From contig CAYQOX010000051.1 of the NCBI GenBank assembly GCA_964419335.1, positions 1 through 28,531 of the forward strand: 28,531 nucleotides of DNA, in the 5' to 3' direction. Under the pieces are notes generated by a model that worked only from the letters and a program-made list of their open reading frames with translations, made no database searches and had not been told where the DNA came from. The stretch's first letter is position 1, and every line of letters starts with the position of its first letter. This document shows, piece after piece, positions 15,742 to 24,410 of the stretch. A program made the position numbers and the translations under genes. The stretch comes from CAYQOX01 sp964419335 (GTDB lineage: Bacteria; Hinthialibacterota; Hinthialibacteria; Hinthialibacterales; Hinthialibacteraceae).

Positions 15742-17032
15742 AATAGACTGGATTTCTATTTTATTAGCCTTAGCGCTTGCAGGATTTGGTGTAGTGGCGA
15801 TTGCCGGTGCCAAAGGAGGAGGGGCGGGTGCTCATCTATGGATCCAGCAGCTTATTTGGGTCGTGATTGGCTTTTTGGGAATGCTGGGTATTCTTTTGAT
15901 AGATTACCGATCTTTCCTTCGTTGGTCTATCTTATTATATATTTTAGGGATCGTGGGTTTGTTTTTGTGTTTTTCTCCTTTTGCTAGAGAAGTAAAAGGA
16001 GCACAGTCTTGGGTGAAAATCGGTTTTTTGCCGCAAATTCAGCCTGCTGAATTTGCCAAATTGGGGACGATTCTTTTTTTGGCGCGTTATCTTGGTTTTC
16101 GAAAAGAAAATTGGACAGGTTTTATTGACATCCTGTGTCCGCTTTTGATTGGGGCCATTCCTTCTCTTCTTATTTTAAAGCAGCCGGATATGGGGACTGC
16201 TCTTACTTTTATCCCTGTTACTTTGATCATGATGTATCTTGCAGGATTACCTATTCCGTTTTTGCTTTTTATCCTTTCTCCGGGTTTGTGTTTTTTAGGT
16301 TTTTCTCAAGATTTAATCTTTCTATTATTGTTTATCAGCCTCATTAGCATTTTGATCTTGGTCGCAGTGTTTTTTCGAGTGCCTTGGAGTGTAGTTATTC
16401 CTTTCCTCGCAGTCACGCTGGTGGGTTATGTTTTTATTTTCAATTTTGCTCCAGTATTATGGGAGAATTTCCCTGAGCATGCCAAGAACCGTTTAGTCGG
16501 GTATTGGAATCCCGACTTTGACCCAAAATCTACCAATTACAATATCAATCAATCCAAAATTGCGTTAGGATCGGGCGGCTTTTGGGGGAAAGGTCTGGGT
16601 GAAGGAATGCAGAGTCGGGGGGGGTTTATTCCTGAATTAGAGCATGATTTTGTTTTTGCTGTGGTAGGGGAGCAATTAGGATTTTTCGGGGCTAGTACGA
16701 TTCTTATTTTATTTTTCTTATTAATTATGCGGGGGGTGGATACGGCCTTAACCACAAGGTCTCTGCAAGCCTCGTTGATGGTGACCGGGGTTTTAGCCTT
16801 CTATTTTACCCATATTATAATCAATATTGGGATGGTAACCCAATTACTTCCGGTGACAGGTCTGCCGTTGACCTTTATTTCTTACGGGGGATCTTTCATG
16901 GTTGCCAGCATGCTTGGAGTGGGGTTTATTGTCAATGTACGAATGCGGTCTACCACTGAAAGCACAGAAAGCCCCTTTATGGGTGGACGTTCTCCCTTAA
17001 ATATTCCCACGCAAATCAAAGATGAATTTTAA
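15716..17032 (+). CDS. rodA: RodA, SEDS-family peptidoglycan glycosyltransferase
   Basis: Multi-pass SEDS glycosyltransferase that polymerises lipid II for the elongasome. Around ten hydrophobic helices are visible, with family landmarks GAQSWVKIGFLPQIQPAEFAK (here abbreviated to its core), KQPDMGTAL (catalytic Asp region), GLGEGMQSRGGFIPELEHDF and GLPLTFISYGGS near the C-terminus. The start is uncertain. No ATG lies near the expected N-terminus; GTG at 15716 has GAGG 12 bases upstream and overlaps the mrdA end by 26 bases, TTG at 15734 has poor spacing, and ATG at 15659 would add 19 residues without a ribosome site. I prefer 15716. The overlap indicates translational coupling with mrdA. Confidence 0.94.
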   Translation: MINSRILFKIDWISILLALALAGFGVVAIAGAKGGGAGAHLWIQQLIWVVIGFLGMLGILLIDYRSFLRWSILLYILGIVGLFLCFSPFAREVKGAQSWVKIGFLPQIQPAEFAKLGTILFLARYLGFRKENWTGFIDILCPLLIGAIPSLLILKQPDMGTALTFIPVTLIMMYLAGLPIPFLLFILSPGLCFLGFSQDLIFLLLFISLISILILVAVFFRVPWSVVIPFLAVTLVGYVFIFNFAPVLWENFPEHAKNRLVGYWNPDFDPKSTNYNINQSKIALGSGGFWGKGLGEGMQSRGGFIPELEHDFVFAVVGEQLGFFGASTILILFFLLIMRGVDTALTTRSLQASLMVTGVLAFYFTHIIINIGMVTQLLPVTGLPLTFISYGGSFMVASMLGVGFIVNVRMRSTTESTESPFMGGRSPLNIPTQIKDEF

Positions 17033-17157
17033 TTCGGTATGATTCCTCATTCTTTATTTCTCTCGATCTGCGTGGAGGAGATGTAGAGCAATTTACGCAG
17101 TGATTGAGCTGCGCTATTTTATAAAAGATGACGGTAAAATACGATAAGGAAAAGTGA

Positions 17158-19521
17158 ATGAACCAGACTCTTTCATCCGAATTGTTTCTCGATCCTCAAA
17201 AGTTATCGCGTGAATTGTCCTCCCTCGGTATTGCCCTTACACCAGAGGAAGCCATTAGTATTAAAGAACGGTTGGGACGAGTTCCCACCCTGGCTGAACT
17301 TTTTGTCTTTGATATCGAATGGAGTGAGCATTGTTCCTATAAAAGCAGCAAGCATTTATTAAAAAAATATCTTCCCGTTTCCGGGCGTTTTGTTATCCAA
17401 GGTCCAGAAGAAGACGCGGGGATCGTGGAATTTACGTCCCATGAAGGGCATCGCTATGGGATTGTGATTGCTCATGAGAGTCATAATCATCCTTCCCAGG
17501 TTTTACCTATAGAAGGAGCAGCAACAGGAATTGGCGGGATTGTGCGTGATGTGGATTGTATGGGCGCTTCGGTGATAGGAGTGGCAGATCCATTACGCTT
17601 CGGCGATCCTAAGGGCCCTAATGCTCAGCGAACTCAATCGATTGTCTCAGGTGTTGTGGAAGGGATTTATAAATACGGAAACGCGCTTGGGATTCCCAAT
17701 GTGGGAGGGGATGTGGTTTATGACCAAGGATTTGATGATAACTGTTTGGTAAATGTGGTCGCGTTAGGGATTTTGCGGGAAGAGGAAATTGTCCATAGCC
17801 GCGTACCTGAAGGAGGAGTTGGGTATGATGTGATTTTGGTAGGAAAACCGACTGATCGTTCTGGTTTTGGCGGGGCGTCTTTTGCTTCGGGGACATTGGA
17901 TCAAGAAGATGAAGAAGAGAACAAGGGCGCAGTGCAGATACCGGATCCCTTTTTGAAGAATGTTCTTCTTCATCACAAGGCGACTCACCAGGTGCGGCAA
18001 TTGGCACGGAAAAAAAATCTTTCTATTGGAATGAAGGATTTAGGTGCGGGCGGGATTGCCTGTGCGACTTCGGAAATATGTGCTTCCGCTGGATATGGAA
18101 TTGAAATCCAACTCGAACAGGTACATATAGCCGAACAAAATTTACCTCCGGAAATTATCCTTTGTGCTGAAACCCAGGAACGCTATGTCTTGGTGGTTCC
18201 ACCTGAATTCACTCAGGATGTGTTGCGTATCTATAACGAAGATTGGGAACTCCCAACCATCTGTTCCGGTGCAGGGGCTTATGTCATTGGTACAGTGCTG
18301 CAAGAACCGGTGATGCGGGTGCATTATCAAAATAAGATGGTGGTTGATCTCCCGATTGATTTTGTCGTGGAAGGGATTCGCTATGATCGAGCCTCGCGAG
18401 AGCCGCAAAAGCCGTTTCATGAGCCCGATGTTTCGATGCCCTCCGATTTGAATAAGTTTTTTCTCGATCTTCTTTCAAAGCCCAATATGGCTTCCAAAGA
18501 AAAAATCTTTCGCCATTATGATTCAGAGGTTCAAGGCAACACAGTAATTCGTCCTGGAGAAGCAGATGCCTCGCTGATTATGCCTCTCGATGGATGTAAT
18601 GCGGGTATCGCTTTATCGGTGGATGGAAATCCTTATTACGGTGAAATTTCCCCTTATTGGGGAGGGGCCAATGCCGTGGCTGAGGCGATGCGGAATGTGG
18701 CTGCTATCGGTGCTTGTCCTCGTGCGTTGACGGATTGTTTGAATTATGGCAACCCTGAAGTGCCGGAGGATTTTTGGGCGTTGGAAGAGGGCATTAAGGG
18801 AATTGCAGACGCGGCTAAAAAATTAAATGTTCCACGAGGCTCTGAGGAAGCCATTCCGTTTGTTTCCGGGAATGTTTCACTTTATAATCAATCCGCCAGT
18901 GGGCGTTCTATTCCTCCTTCGCCAATTATCGCTTGTGTGGGAGTCATGGAAGATGTTTCTCATGCCATTACAATGGAAGCCAAACAACCGGGGAATCTGA
19001 TTCTCTTGGTGGGAGAGAGATTCAATGAACTCGGAGGTTCGGAATATTATCGTGCTTTGGAAGTTGGCCAAGGAGTCAATGTTCCCCAAGTTCGTTTCGA
19101 GGAAGAGCGCGCTTTGATTCAGGGCACTCTGGATGCTATCCAATACGGTTTGGTGGAATCTGCTCATGATGTTTCCATGGGAGGGGTGCTGGTTTCTGCG
19201 GCTGAAATGCTGCTGGCCAATCATCCCGCAAATTCATTGGGAATGGAAATCCATCTCAAAGACGTGGAAACCGATTTACGTGAGGATTTATGGCTCTTTT
19301 CCGAATCGAGCGGTATGCTTTTGGAGGTCCATCCCGAACGCTATGACACCCTGATAACCCTTATGGGGCGTTCTCATTTACATCCTCAATTCATGGGTTA
19401 TATAACCTCGAAAGGAAATTTGCTGGTTCGCAGCCGAGAGGAGAAAACGCTCCTTGATCTTTCTGTTGAAACCATGCGAAAAGCATGGCGCGGCGAGTTT
19501 GGATTAACCCTCGCCACGTAA
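17158..19521 (+). CDS. purL: Phosphoribosylformylglycinamidine synthase subunit PurL (small type)
   Basis: Fourth step of de novo purine synthesis: converts FGAR to FGAM using ATP and ammonia delivered by PurQ. At 787 residues it is the small PurL, which in known organisms works as a complex with PurQ and PurS. Conserved segments are EWSEHCSYKSSK (54-65), ESHNHPS (107-113), GAATGIGGIVRD, DLGAGGIACATSE, GANAVAEAMRNVAAIG and ALTDCLNYGNPE. The start has AAGGA seven bases upstream. It lies 125 bases after rodA on the same strand and converges on the pseudopilin gene. No purS is seen next to it. Confidence 0.96.
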   Translation: MNQTLSSELFLDPQKLSRELSSLGIALTPEEAISIKERLGRVPTLAELFVFDIEWSEHCSYKSSKHLLKKYLPVSGRFVIQGPEEDAGIVEFTSHEGHRYGIVIAHESHNHPSQVLPIEGAATGIGGIVRDVDCMGASVIGVADPLRFGDPKGPNAQRTQSIVSGVVEGIYKYGNALGIPNVGGDVVYDQGFDDNCLVNVVALGILREEEIVHSRVPEGGVGYDVILVGKPTDRSGFGGASFASGTLDQEDEEENKGAVQIPDPFLKNVLLHHKATHQVRQLARKKNLSIGMKDLGAGGIACATSEICASAGYGIEIQLEQVHIAEQNLPPEIILCAETQERYVLVVPPEFTQDVLRIYNEDWELPTICSGAGAYVIGTVLQEPVMRVHYQNKMVVDLPIDFVVEGIRYDRASREPQKPFHEPDVSMPSDLNKFFLDLLSKPNMASKEKIFRHYDSEVQGNTVIRPGEADASLIMPLDGCNAGIALSVDGNPYYGEISPYWGGANAVAEAMRNVAAIGACPRALTDCLNYGNPEVPEDFWALEEGIKGIADAAKKLNVPRGSEEAIPFVSGNVSLYNQSASGRSIPPSPIIACVGVMEDVSHAITMEAKQPGNLILLVGERFNELGGSEYYRALEVGQGVNVPQVRFEEERALIQGTLDAIQYGLVESAHDVSMGGVLVSAAEMLLANHPANSLGMEIHLKDVETDLREDLWLFSESSGMLLEVHPERYDTLITLMGRSHLHPQFMGYITSKGNLLVRSREEKTLLDLSVETMRKAWRGEFGLTLAT

Positions 19522-19547
19522 GCCCACGATATAGTAGATGTAGCCAT

Positions 19548-20168
19548 TTAGCCACCAAAATTAGGGGGGAAAGAGCCGGTGTATTCTTTCCCATCTACTT
19601 TAAGCGAGCGAACAATGCTGGGGTCTCCACCGTAATAAAAGATATCGCCGCTGCTTTTTAAGCCATTGCTTGAATGATAAGAATTCCCATAGCCGCCTTT
19701 ACGCTGTACGCCTGTAAATGGATTGGCTGAATAGAGCCCATCCTCAACCAAATCAGGCCCACGTGAAAAGATGTTATAAGCGACATTGCGATCCCCTTTG
19801 CTGGCCACACCGGTTTCATACGCAGCCTCTTTTCCACCAAAGCGAATTTCGGTGGAATCTTGGAAAGGATCATGGGGCAGGGTGGAAATATAGGGGATGG
19901 GATGAGTGAGGAAAAAGAGCCCGGCTTCATGGGGAGGGCGATACCCGACGAAAATATTGTCTTCAGATTCGGGGGGATAACTGTTGTTATCGAGAAAATA
20001 CATCTCATGGGCTTTGGAAAGCGTAACAAGATCATTTTTTACGCGTGCCAACTTTGCTCGCAGTTGAGCGTTCAGAAAATTGGGGACTGCGATTGCAGCC
20101 AGTATGCCGATGATAGCGACTACGATTAGCAGTTCGATTAGAGTGAAACTAGTTTTCTTATTCATCAT
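19548..20168 (-). CDS. Type II secretion/type IV-pilin-like pseudopilin (GspG-like)
   Basis: Prepilin-type protein of about 207 residues. A short basic leader MMNKKTS is followed by FTLIELLIVVAIIGILAAIA, the class III cleavage and methylation helix, with Glu at position +5. The residue before the cleavage site is Ser rather than the common Gly, a variant also seen in some PVC-type bacteria. The C-terminal part resembles GspG-like pseudopilins with a tyrosine-rich GDIFYYGGDPS segment. The ATG at 20168 (or 20165) is preferred over an upstream TTG at 20186; a GAGAG ribosome site is present. It stands alone between purL and purQ on the opposite strand, without other secretion genes. Confidence 0.85.
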   Translation of the reverse strand: MMNKKTSFTLIELLIVVAIIGILAAIAVPNFLNAQLRAKLARVKNDLVTLSKAHEMYFLDNNSYPPESEDNIFVGYRPPHEAGLFFLTHPIPYISTLPHDPFQDSTEIRFGGKEAAYETGVASKGDRNVAYNIFSRGPDLVEDGLYSANPFTGVQRKGGYGNSYHSSNGLKSSGDIFYYGGDPSIVRSLKVDGKEYTGSFPPNFGG

Positions 20169-20546
20169 GTTTCTCTCTTGATTCAAACGTATTTTTGTAG
20201 GGGAAAGCCTTGCGTGATGAACTCAATGGGGATATTTTTATTCGCTTTCAATAATTAAAGAATGGTATGAAGTGTCCTTTGCGTAAGATATCGTGGTTCG
20301 TATGTCCAGCAGAAGTGTTTTTATCTTTACTTTGATTATAGACTTATATAAGAATAGCAGGGATTGATTTGTAAAATCAAGCTAAAAAATCATTTTTTTC
20401 TTGTTCCTTTTTTTGATGTTCTTTTATTGTCCAGATTCCATTTCTATTTACCTTTCTGGAATGTAAAAGTAAAATAATAGAACTCAACTTCGTATAAAAA
20501 AGCGAACCTGCCTTGAAGAGGATCGCTTGAAGGATTGATAACCACC
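20169..20546. other. Intergenic region between divergent pseudopilin and purQ genes
   Basis: About 380 bases, AT-rich, with no gene I can support. It must hold promoters for both flanking genes but I see no strong -35/-10 pair. Notable structures are a 7-bp inverted repeat TTGATTT/AAATCAA with a three-base centre at 20364-20380 and a hairpin at 20500-20528 directly before the purQ ribosome site. Confidence 0.5.
20500..20528 (+). promoter_or_regulatory. Stem-loop directly upstream of the purQ ribosome site
   Basis: AAGCGA-a-CCT (20500-20509) pairs with AGG-a-TCGCTT (20519-20528): six base pairs, one A-A mismatch and three more pairs, with a nine-base loop. AAGGA of purQ begins two bases after the stem. 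It could modulate purQ translation or be a leader attenuator. No known purine riboswitch pattern is visible. Confidence 0.35.
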
Positions 20547-21398
20547 ATGATGAATAAAACTGCTGCCAAGGTCGCCGTACTCCAGTTCCCCGGTTCTAAT
20601 TGTGAAAACGAAACGGCTCGTTCCTTGCGATGGGTTGGCTTGGAACCTGAAGTTTTTCGTTGGAACCGTGATCCCCAGCAATTAAGGCAATTTGATGCAT
20701 ATATTTTGCCCGGAGGTTTTACTTACGAAGACCGGGTGCGCGCAGGGGTTATCGCTGCCAAAGAGCCGCTTTTAGATACTTTAGTTGAAGAAGCGGATCA
20801 GGGAAAACCTGTATTGGGGATCTGTAACGGGGCTCAAATTTTGTTGGAAGCAGGAATGCTGCCCGGTTTTCAACCGGGGAAAGTACAAATGGCTTTGGCG
20901 CACAATTATTTTACCTATCAGGAGCATGTTGTCCGGCGTGGCCATCATTGTGGATGGGTTCATCTCCGTTTTGAGGCTGAGCCTACGCGGACTCCTTTTA
21001 CCCAAACCTTAGCCCGGGGAATGTTGTTGCCTATGACGGTGTCTCATAATGAAGGACGCTTCACGAGTCAGGATCAATCGCTATTAAAGCAACTCGATGA
21101 AGAAGATATGATTGTTTGCCGTTATTGTGATGATGAAGGTAATGTCGCCAATGCTGGTCTTCCTGTGAATCCCAATGGTTCTGTATCCAATATCGCGGGC
21201 CTTTGCAGCCAACGTGGAAATGTCATGGCTTTAATGCCCCATCCTGAACGTGCTTTCTTTTTACGCCAAGTCCCTTCTGTCTTCCATGGTTCTTGGGGGA
21301 GCAAGCGGCGAAGTATTTTGCGTGATACGCAAGCTTTAAATCAACCGGGACCTGGATATGCCCTCTTTCAATCCCTTGCCGACTTTTTCCAAAATTAA
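20547..21398 (+). CDS. purQ: Phosphoribosylformylglycinamidine synthase subunit PurQ (glutaminase)
   Basis: Class I glutamine amidotransferase that supplies ammonia to PurL. The catalytic triad is visible: C93 in GICNGAQ, and H232 and E234 in MPHPERAFF. The N-terminus AVLQFPGSNCENET is typical of PurQ. At 283 residues it is longer than the roughly 230-residue PurQ of Bacillus, with extra sequence around HHCGWVHLRFEAEP and a longer C-terminal tail. The adjacent ATGs at 20547 and 20550 are the likely starts; a TTG at 20535 overlaps the AAGGA ribosome site and is unlikely. It is separated from purL by the opposite-strand pseudopilin gene, so it has its own transcript. Confidence 0.95.
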   Translation: MMNKTAAKVAVLQFPGSNCENETARSLRWVGLEPEVFRWNRDPQQLRQFDAYILPGGFTYEDRVRAGVIAAKEPLLDTLVEEADQGKPVLGICNGAQILLEAGMLPGFQPGKVQMALAHNYFTYQEHVVRRGHHCGWVHLRFEAEPTRTPFTQTLARGMLLPMTVSHNEGRFTSQDQSLLKQLDEEDMIVCRYCDDEGNVANAGLPVNPNGSVSNIAGLCSQRGNVMALMPHPERAFFLRQVPSVFHGSWGSKRRSILRDTQALNQPGPGYALFQSLADFFQN

Positions 21399-21711
21399 AA
21401 AGTAATTTTATCTTTTCCGTACTAAAGAATCGATTTTTATGATATTTTGATTAATTAGGATAGAAGTATCCTTTCGTTGAAGATATCTTGTATCTTTGTT
21501 CCACTATGTAATATTTGTTTTTAGAATGTTATAGATATTTATTGTTTTCTTGGTTCAATCCTTGAATAATCCAATTTTTTTCTTGTAGAGTTAAAAAAGA
21601 AAGGTTAATCTATATTCTTAAAGGATAAACTTTTTGTAAGCTGCTCTTTTAAAATATCGATTATATTCATGATGGAAGTATTAAAAGAAATGGAGTTGTT
21701 GTTAAACAAGA
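21399..21711. other. AT-rich intergenic region between purQ and the HD-GYP gene
   Basis: 313 bases without a supported gene. A small hairpin AGGATA-GAAG-TATCCT at 21457-21472, followed by TTT, could be a weak purQ terminator. A promoter candidate for the downstream gene lies at 21542-21570. The rest is AT-rich with no recognisable structure. Confidence 0.45.
21542..21570 (+). promoter_or_regulatory. Weak promoter candidate for the HD-GYP gene
   Basis: TTGTTT at 21542-21547 and AATAAT at 21565-21570, spacer 17 bases. The -35 matches only three positions; the -10 matches five. High local AT content lowers the weight of the match. Confidence 0.3.
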
Positions 21712-22752
21712 ATGGTTATTAGCAACTCGCTATTTTATACACCTTCCAAAGTGGATGAATTTCAAATTCCGAAAAATTCGGAAGCGAACCAATACATCCC
21801 TTTGGATTTAAAATATTTAAAGCCAGAGAAGGCTACGAGTTTTCCTATTTATGTTTATCATCCCGCCCGAGAACGTTTTGTTCTTTTTAAAAGCGCGAAC
21901 TGTGCTATTAAAGAATCCCAACTGGCGATGTTAAGCCGTGGGGGAAGAAAACCGGTCTTTGTTCCTAAGGAAAGTTCGTATGAGCTGAACCAGTATCTTT
22001 CCGAAGATCTTCATAATATCGTAGTGGATCCCCAGATCCCGCTTCAGGAAAAGACGGAGAAATTTCACAACATCGCCAATACTGTATTAAAAGGGTTGTT
22101 TGAAGATCCTCCCAATATGAAAGAATTTGTCCGAACCGCCAAGAATATCAGCGATTCGGTTTCGAAACTCATCCTGGAAGATCCGGCCTCGATTTTGCAG
22201 CTCAGCCGTCTGCGTTCTTATGATTACTATACCTATAGCCATAGTATGAATGTGACCGTGTTGAGCGTAGGGCTCTATTTGGATCTGATGCCCAGTACCA
22301 CAGAAGAAAAAATGCTCGACTTGAGCCGTGGGGTTTTGTTGCATGATGTAGGTAAATGTGATATCCCCACGAATTTGACGAATAAACAAGGGCCGCTTAG
22401 TGAAGAGGAGTGGGAAATAATGCGCAGCCATACGGTGAAAGGGTATGAACGTTTGGAGAATGATTCTAGTTTATCCGAAGACTCCCGTTTAATCGCATTG
22501 TATCATCACGAAGCTCTAGATGGGTCAGGTTATCCTGAACAGAAGCGGAAAGATCAAATTCCTTTTACTTCAAGAATATGCAAAGTCGTAGATGTCTACG
22601 ACGCTTTAACTTCGCGGCGTTCTTACAAAGATGGAATGACTCCCTACGAGGCGATTTCTCTCATGATTCATGAGATGAAGGATAAGGTTGATCATGATAT
22701 CTTGAAGGCATTCGTGCTTTTCTTACGAAAGATGGGAAAAATGTCAATGTAA
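21712..22752 (+). CDS. HD-GYP domain cyclic-di-GMP phosphodiesterase-type protein
   Basis: Cytosolic protein of 346 residues. The C-terminal HD-GYP domain (about 185-340) has the HD pair in HDVGKCDIP (H211, D212), HHE at 265-267, GYP at 273-275 (DGSGYP) and the downstream VVDVYDALTSRRSYK segment. All metal-ligand motifs appear intact, so c-di-GMP hydrolysis is plausible from the family. The N-terminal half (about 25-110) resembles the small domain often found before HD-GYP rather than a receiver domain: no phospho-acceptor Asp pattern is seen, so it is probably not a response regulator. The start has no clear ribosome site; GGAG lies 18 bases upstream. Confidence 0.9.
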   Translation: MVISNSLFYTPSKVDEFQIPKNSEANQYIPLDLKYLKPEKATSFPIYVYHPARERFVLFKSANCAIKESQLAMLSRGGRKPVFVPKESSYELNQYLSEDLHNIVVDPQIPLQEKTEKFHNIANTVLKGLFEDPPNMKEFVRTAKNISDSVSKLILEDPASILQLSRLRSYDYYTYSHSMNVTVLSVGLYLDLMPSTTEEKMLDLSRGVLLHDVGKCDIPTNLTNKQGPLSEEEWEIMRSHTVKGYERLENDSSLSEDSRLIALYHHEALDGSGYPEQKRKDQIPFTSRICKVVDVYDALTSRRSYKDGMTPYEAISLMIHEMKDKVDHDILKAFVLFLRKMGKMSM

Positions 22753-22840
22753 GCATTTTTTTTACTTTTCTCTCTTCTCCGCTCTCTCTCCTAGAAAATA
22801 GCATAAGCCATAGAAGAACAATCGAACTCGAAATTTGGCT

Positions 22841-23725
22841 TTATTCTGGATAGATATCTCCTGTAAGAGGGTCGATAAATATTCCTCGACTGGGTAATTT
22901 ATATTCGGATACCTTCGTCGAGGGGGGCGTGATGAGGCTTATGGTTTCTAAGCTATGGACTAGAGCGGATAAGTACTTCCAACAAGAAGAGGTTTTGATA
23001 TCCGGATCAAGATAACGTCGATCAAGTTCGAGTTGAATGGCTTGTACAGCGGGATTTTGACCATACGCTTGGGTGGTGAACGCCCCTTGATAAAACCCGG
23101 CATGTATCACACGCACACCATTTTTTTCCAATTCAAAACAAAGACACTCTTGAATCAGACGATTACAGGTTTGGCCATCCTGCGTGCCGATATGAATCGT
23201 AGGTTGGTAGGGGCTCGTGTGTTCCTTATGAGGTGTGGTGCTATGCAGGCTGATCAGGAGGACGCTTCCGAAGGTTTCGATTGTTTGTTCGAGTGCGCGA
23301 TTGAGTTGTTCATGGTAAGGATACCAGTAGCGGGTTAGACGTTCTTCCACTTCGCTTTCGGTAAGAGGTTGATCATAGAGCGGTATCCAACGATCGCCTT
23401 CTCGGGAATGAGGAGAAATGACGCCGCCGTCTTCATGTAGGGCTGAATGCGGCCAGCTGGGGCAAACCCTTGAATCTACTCGATCCGCGCCCCGGTTTAG
23501 ATCGACGACCAGGCGGGATAGGTTTGCGATGAGCAATTGGCCACCGAGTTTATGGTGAAGAAAGAGAGCCGCTTCACGGGTGGTATGATCAAATCGTTTT
23601 TCAGCGGTTTGAACCAGGTTTTGATGGTGGGAAAAGGATGCGGGGACTTCGGTTCCAGCATGGGGCACTTCGATGACCAGGTTTCGCGGGTTTTGGGAGC
23701 GATGAATGAAAAGAGGAGAGCACAT
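22841..23725 (-). CDS. N-formylglutamate amidohydrolase-like protein
   Basis: Predicted amidohydrolase of 294 residues, FGase family (HutG-type deformylation of N-formylglutamate in histidine degradation, or related functions). Family features are NLVIEVPHAGTEVP near the N-terminus, ANLSRLVVDLNRGADR (compare DLNR of FGases) and LISLHSTTP, which carries the metal-binding-type SLHS segment. No other hut genes are present, so the histidine pathway role is not supported by context. The ATG at 23725 lacks a strong ribosome site. It converges on the HD-GYP gene and diverges from the 179-residue unknown gene, with which it shares an interlocked promoter region. Confidence 0.82.
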   Translation of the reverse strand: MCSPLFIHRSQNPRNLVIEVPHAGTEVPASFSHHQNLVQTAEKRFDHTTREAALFLHHKLGGQLLIANLSRLVVDLNRGADRVDSRVCPSWPHSALHEDGGVISPHSREGDRWIPLYDQPLTESEVEERLTRYWYPYHEQLNRALEQTIETFGSVLLISLHSTTPHKEHTSPYQPTIHIGTQDGQTCNRLIQECLCFELEKNGVRVIHAGFYQGAFTTQAYGQNPAVQAIQLELDRRYLDPDIKTSSCWKYLSALVHSLETISLITPPSTKVSEYKLPSRGIFIDPLTGDIYPE

Positions 23726-23752
23726 GTTCTTAAATCAGCCTACTTCGATTAC

Positions 23753-23780
23753 ACTATATGTTGAGTGATTGTCTTGTCTT
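23753..23780 (-). promoter_or_regulatory. Promoter candidate for the FGase-like gene (minus strand)
   Basis: On the minus strand AAGACA (23775-23780) and TATAGT (23753-23758) are separated by 16 bases, 28 bases upstream of the ATG. It overlaps the plus-strand promoter candidate at 23769-23796. Confidence 0.35.
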
Positions 23781-23796
23781 TAGTTTAAAGTATAAC
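23769..23796 (+). promoter_or_regulatory. Promoter candidate for the 179-residue unknown gene and DUF554
   Basis: TTGTCT at 23769-23774 and TATAAC at 23791-23796, spacer 16 bases, about 60 bases before the ATG at 23855. Confidence 0.4.
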
Positions 23797-23854
23797 CTTT
23801 TTTCATTCCTTTGAGCGGGTATAAATTGGAAACGCATCAAGAAAGGGAATAGAA

Positions 23855-24394
23855 ATGACTTTACCTTCGCGAGAATTGGAAAGCAAGCAACTCGATGATG
23901 TTATTACAGAGGTTTATAGTGAATTGCATGAAAACGACGAAGTTTTATCTGCCCCGGATGGCGATTTTGGTATTTTTAAGTATACAGGAACGAGTCCACA
24001 AGCCCAATTTTATTTGAATAAAATAAGCAAAAAACGGGAAGCAAAACGCCCCGGTTTGGGATTTGTTATATTGAAAGCAGAGCATCCGGATTTTTTCCGT
24101 TTATCTTTGGATATTGAAATCAGCGAAGATGTGTCAGGCAAAGATCCCCAAAAGTTGATGGAGATCATGAACACCTATACTCATAATCAGTATGGAATGA
24201 AAGCGCCGACCTTTGTACTTTATCAGCAGCCCGCCCATAGCGGCAAGCGAGGATGGGCGAACAAAACTTTTGTGGGGATCGAGATCGAAGTGAATGACAA
24301 TGATTTTAATGCGTTGACAAAGATGAGAAAGAAACTCTTAACTTTCTCTCGCCGCTTATTTCAATCGGTGGATTATGCTCTGACGGAGTATTAG
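23855..24394 (+). CDS. Hypothetical cytosolic protein, family not recognised
   Basis: Protein of 179 residues that I do not recognise. It has no signal peptide, no hydrophobic helix and no cysteine. A mixed charged N-terminus (about 1-60) leads to a probable alpha/beta region with strands GLGFVILKAEH, FRLSLDIEIS and KTFVGIEIEVN, and a basic C-terminal helix (MRKKLLTFSRRLFQSVDYAL). The start follows GGGAATAGAA, an acceptable purine-rich ribosome site. The gene ends 16 bases before the DUF554 gene, so the two are probably one operon. The coding look (composition, ribosome site, tight operon spacing) makes it a real gene; no function can be given. Confidence 0.75.
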   Translation: MTLPSRELESKQLDDVITEVYSELHENDEVLSAPDGDFGIFKYTGTSPQAQFYLNKISKKREAKRPGLGFVILKAEHPDFFRLSLDIEISEDVSGKDPQKLMEIMNTYTHNQYGMKAPTFVLYQQPAHSGKRGWANKTFVGIEIEVNDNDFNALTKMRKKLLTFSRRLFQSVDYALTEY

Positions 24395-24410
24395 AAAAGC
24401 GGATACTTCC

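Noticed and set aside
22805..22850. Inverted repeat AAGCCA/TGGCTT after the FGase-like gene as a terminator
   Set aside because: Only six pairs with a loop of about 25 bases and no proper T-run; too weak to annotate.
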